From Lacinutrix sp. WUR7 (GTDB taxonomy: Bacteria > Bacteroidota > Bacteroidia > Flavobacteriales > Flavobacteriaceae), in the NCBI RefSeq assembly GCF_016864015.1, contig NZ_CP045067.1, positions 2,242,001 to 2,306,000 of the forward strand: a stretch of DNA of 64,000 nucleotides, in the 5' to 3' direction. The notes beneath the pieces were generated by a model. That model was not told the origin of the DNA. It saw only the letters and a list, made by a program, of their open reading frames with translations, and made no database searches. Position 1 is the stretch's first letter, and each line of letters opens with the position of its first letter. The position numbers and the translations under genes were made by a program. This document shows, piece after piece, positions 62,889 through 64,000 of this stretch.

Positions 62889-64000
62889 ATTAAGAAATAA
62901 GGTAATTACTTTTCTAGATAGCAAAAAAGAAATTCCTGTTATAGCAGCTGTTGCAGCAGGATTGTATCCTTTTCTTTTTAATTTTGAAAAGAATTTTACG
63001 CTTATAAACTCCTGGCAACAATTTTATTTTTATTGTTTTATATATTTATTATTACCAACAGTAATTTTTGTTTCTGTAAGTTTTATTACTAAAAAATATA
63101 ACCTACTAAAAGGTAAGAGAAAATTTTTATTTCCAGTTTTAAACTTTGCTTTTTTTACTTTTTTCTTATATATAAACATGCATGGAATAGCAAAAAAAAA
63201 GATAGGATTACTATTTATTTTTATTGCATGTTTACTAGCAATCCTAATTTATAAGCATTTTAAAAAAATTATTGTTTTGCAATTTATATTGGCAATCTTT
63301 GTTATTCCTTTTTTAATTTTAAAGATTGTTGGTTTTGTTTCTTATTCCAATAAATGGATGGAACAACCAGACAATATTGAAGCTATTGTTTTTAAAAAGA
63401 CACCTAATATTTATATAATACAGGTTGATGGTTATGCTAATTTTTCTGAACTAGTTAAAGGGCATTATAATTTTGATAATAGGGATTTTGAAAATTATTT
63501 ACAGGATAATGAGTTTAAAAAATATTACAACTTTAGAAGTAATTATTTTTCGACTTTAAGTTCCAATAGTTCATTTTTTGCAATGAAACATCATTATTAT
63601 AATTCACCAAAAGAAGCCCAAACCGAATTATATAATTCTAGAGATATTATTGTTGGTGAAAATCCTGTAGTATCCATTTTAAAAAATAATAATTACAAAA
63701 CAAATTTGCTATTAGAGTTTTCTTATCTATTACTTAATAGACCTAAAATAGCATATGATTTTTGTAATATTGATTATTCCAACATTTCATATTTTTCTAG
63801 AGGATTTGAAAAACAAAATGATTTAGTTGCAGATTTAGATAAAGCAATAGAAAACAATAGCGAATCTGCAAACTTTTATTTTATTGAAAAAATTTCTCCA
63901 GGTCATGTTACAACATCCGAGTTTGCTGGTGATTCTAAAGATGCAGAACGAGAATTATATTTAAAAAGATTATTAGAAACAAATATTTGGCTAAAAAAAA
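62878..64000 (+). CDS. Membrane sulfatase/phosphoethanolamine-transferase-like protein, cut by window end
   Basis: An open frame from ATG 62878, overlapping the methyltransferase stop by 11 bases, continues without a stop to the window end (374 codons). The first 165 residues hold about five membrane segments; a periplasmic domain follows, beginning NIYIIQVDGYAN with the first metal-binding Asp of alkaline-phosphatase-superfamily enzymes and later a NYFSTLSSNSSFFAMKH segment where the catalytic Ser/Thr would sit. This is the layout of membrane-bound phospho- or sulfo-transferases (LTA synthase or EptA type). No CxPxR formylglycine motif is seen, so it is not a standard sulfatase. Confidence 0.7.
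   Translation, partial: MLSKLRNKVITFLDSKKEIPVIAAVAAGLYPFLFNFEKNFTLINSWQQFYFYCFIYLLLPTVIFVSVSFITKKYNLLKGKRKFLFPVLNFAFFTFFLYINMHGIAKKKIGLLFIFIACLLAILIYKHFKKIIVLQFILAIFVIPFLILKIVGFVSYSNKWMEQPDNIEAIVFKKTPNIYIIQVDGYANFSELVKGHYNFDNRDFENYLQDNEFKKYYNFRSNYFSTLSSNSSFFAMKHHYYNSPKEAQTELYNSRDIIVGENPVVSILKNNNYKTNLLLEFSYLLLNRPKIAYDFCNIDYSNISYFSRGFEKQNDLVADLDKAIENNSESANFYFIEKISPGHVTTSEFAGDSKDAERELYLKRLLETNIWLKK

Noticed and set aside
1-64000. CRISPR arrays, rRNA operons and tRNA genes
   Set aside because: No regularly spaced repeats, rRNA-like stretches or tRNA cloverleaf sequences were seen; ssrA is the only structural RNA found.

Overview
The window looks like chromosome from a marine flavobacterium (Bacteroidota, Flavobacteriaceae). 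Evidence: AT-rich DNA, SusC/SusD pairs, a type IX secretion sorting tail, Bacteroidota-type promoters (TTTG-N19-TANNTTTG), a tmRNA tag reading NGENNYALAA, and two copies of palindromic repeats that I recall as common in Flavobacteriaceae. No rRNA, tRNA or CRISPR array was seen.

Positions 1-31707 hold a sulfated-galactan (most likely carrageenan) utilisation locus and its catabolic partner. The plus-strand part encodes four formylglycine-type sulfatases, a secreted GH82 iota-carrageenase-like beta-helix enzyme, a GH2 beta-galactosidase, a GH110 alpha-1,3-galactosidase-like enzyme, a SusC/SusD pair and a surface lipoprotein. The minus-strand operon 29471-22617 follows convergently: a GntR-type regulator, aldose 1-epimerase, a sodium/sugar symporter, galK, galT, and a lipoprotein formylglycine-generating enzyme that would activate the sulfatases. 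galE and a LacI-type regulator are divergent from it. Together they would take sulfated galactan to free galactose and on to UDP-galactose/glucose-1-phosphate. A decayed sulfatase remnant (31871-32119) shows the locus was once larger.

Positions 31708-48829 form a variable island ending at the 3' end of the tmRNA gene ssrA. Its left part (32188-39819) is an integrated phage-like element: fifteen small, tightly packed minus-strand genes, most with a single membrane anchor, plus an amidase-fold protein that has lost its zinc ligands, two peptidoglycan-binding-domain proteins, an M15 peptidase and a spanin-like overlapping pair. An excisionase-like HTH gene and a phage/plasmid Rep-like gene point the other way. 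I recognise no terminase, portal, capsid protein, Zot or packaging ATPase. It resembles what one expects of a small membrane-containing or ssDNA phage and is the best candidate for an undescribed system. Its right part (40485-48674) is a defence cluster: a 1584-residue Avs4-like STAND NTPase with an N-terminal nuclease-like domain, divergent from a two-gene Septu-like ATPase/HNH pair.

Positions 48830-64000 are ordinary chromosome: ssrA, a LYS1/alanine-dehydrogenase-like oxidoreductase, an SDR, DUF1361 and DUF2809 membrane proteins, creD with its winged-helix regulator, small membrane proteins, DUF1801, an outer-membrane barrel protein with kdsA, typA, and an operon of a small membrane protein, a methyltransferase and a truncated (by the window edge) membrane sulfatase-like protein.
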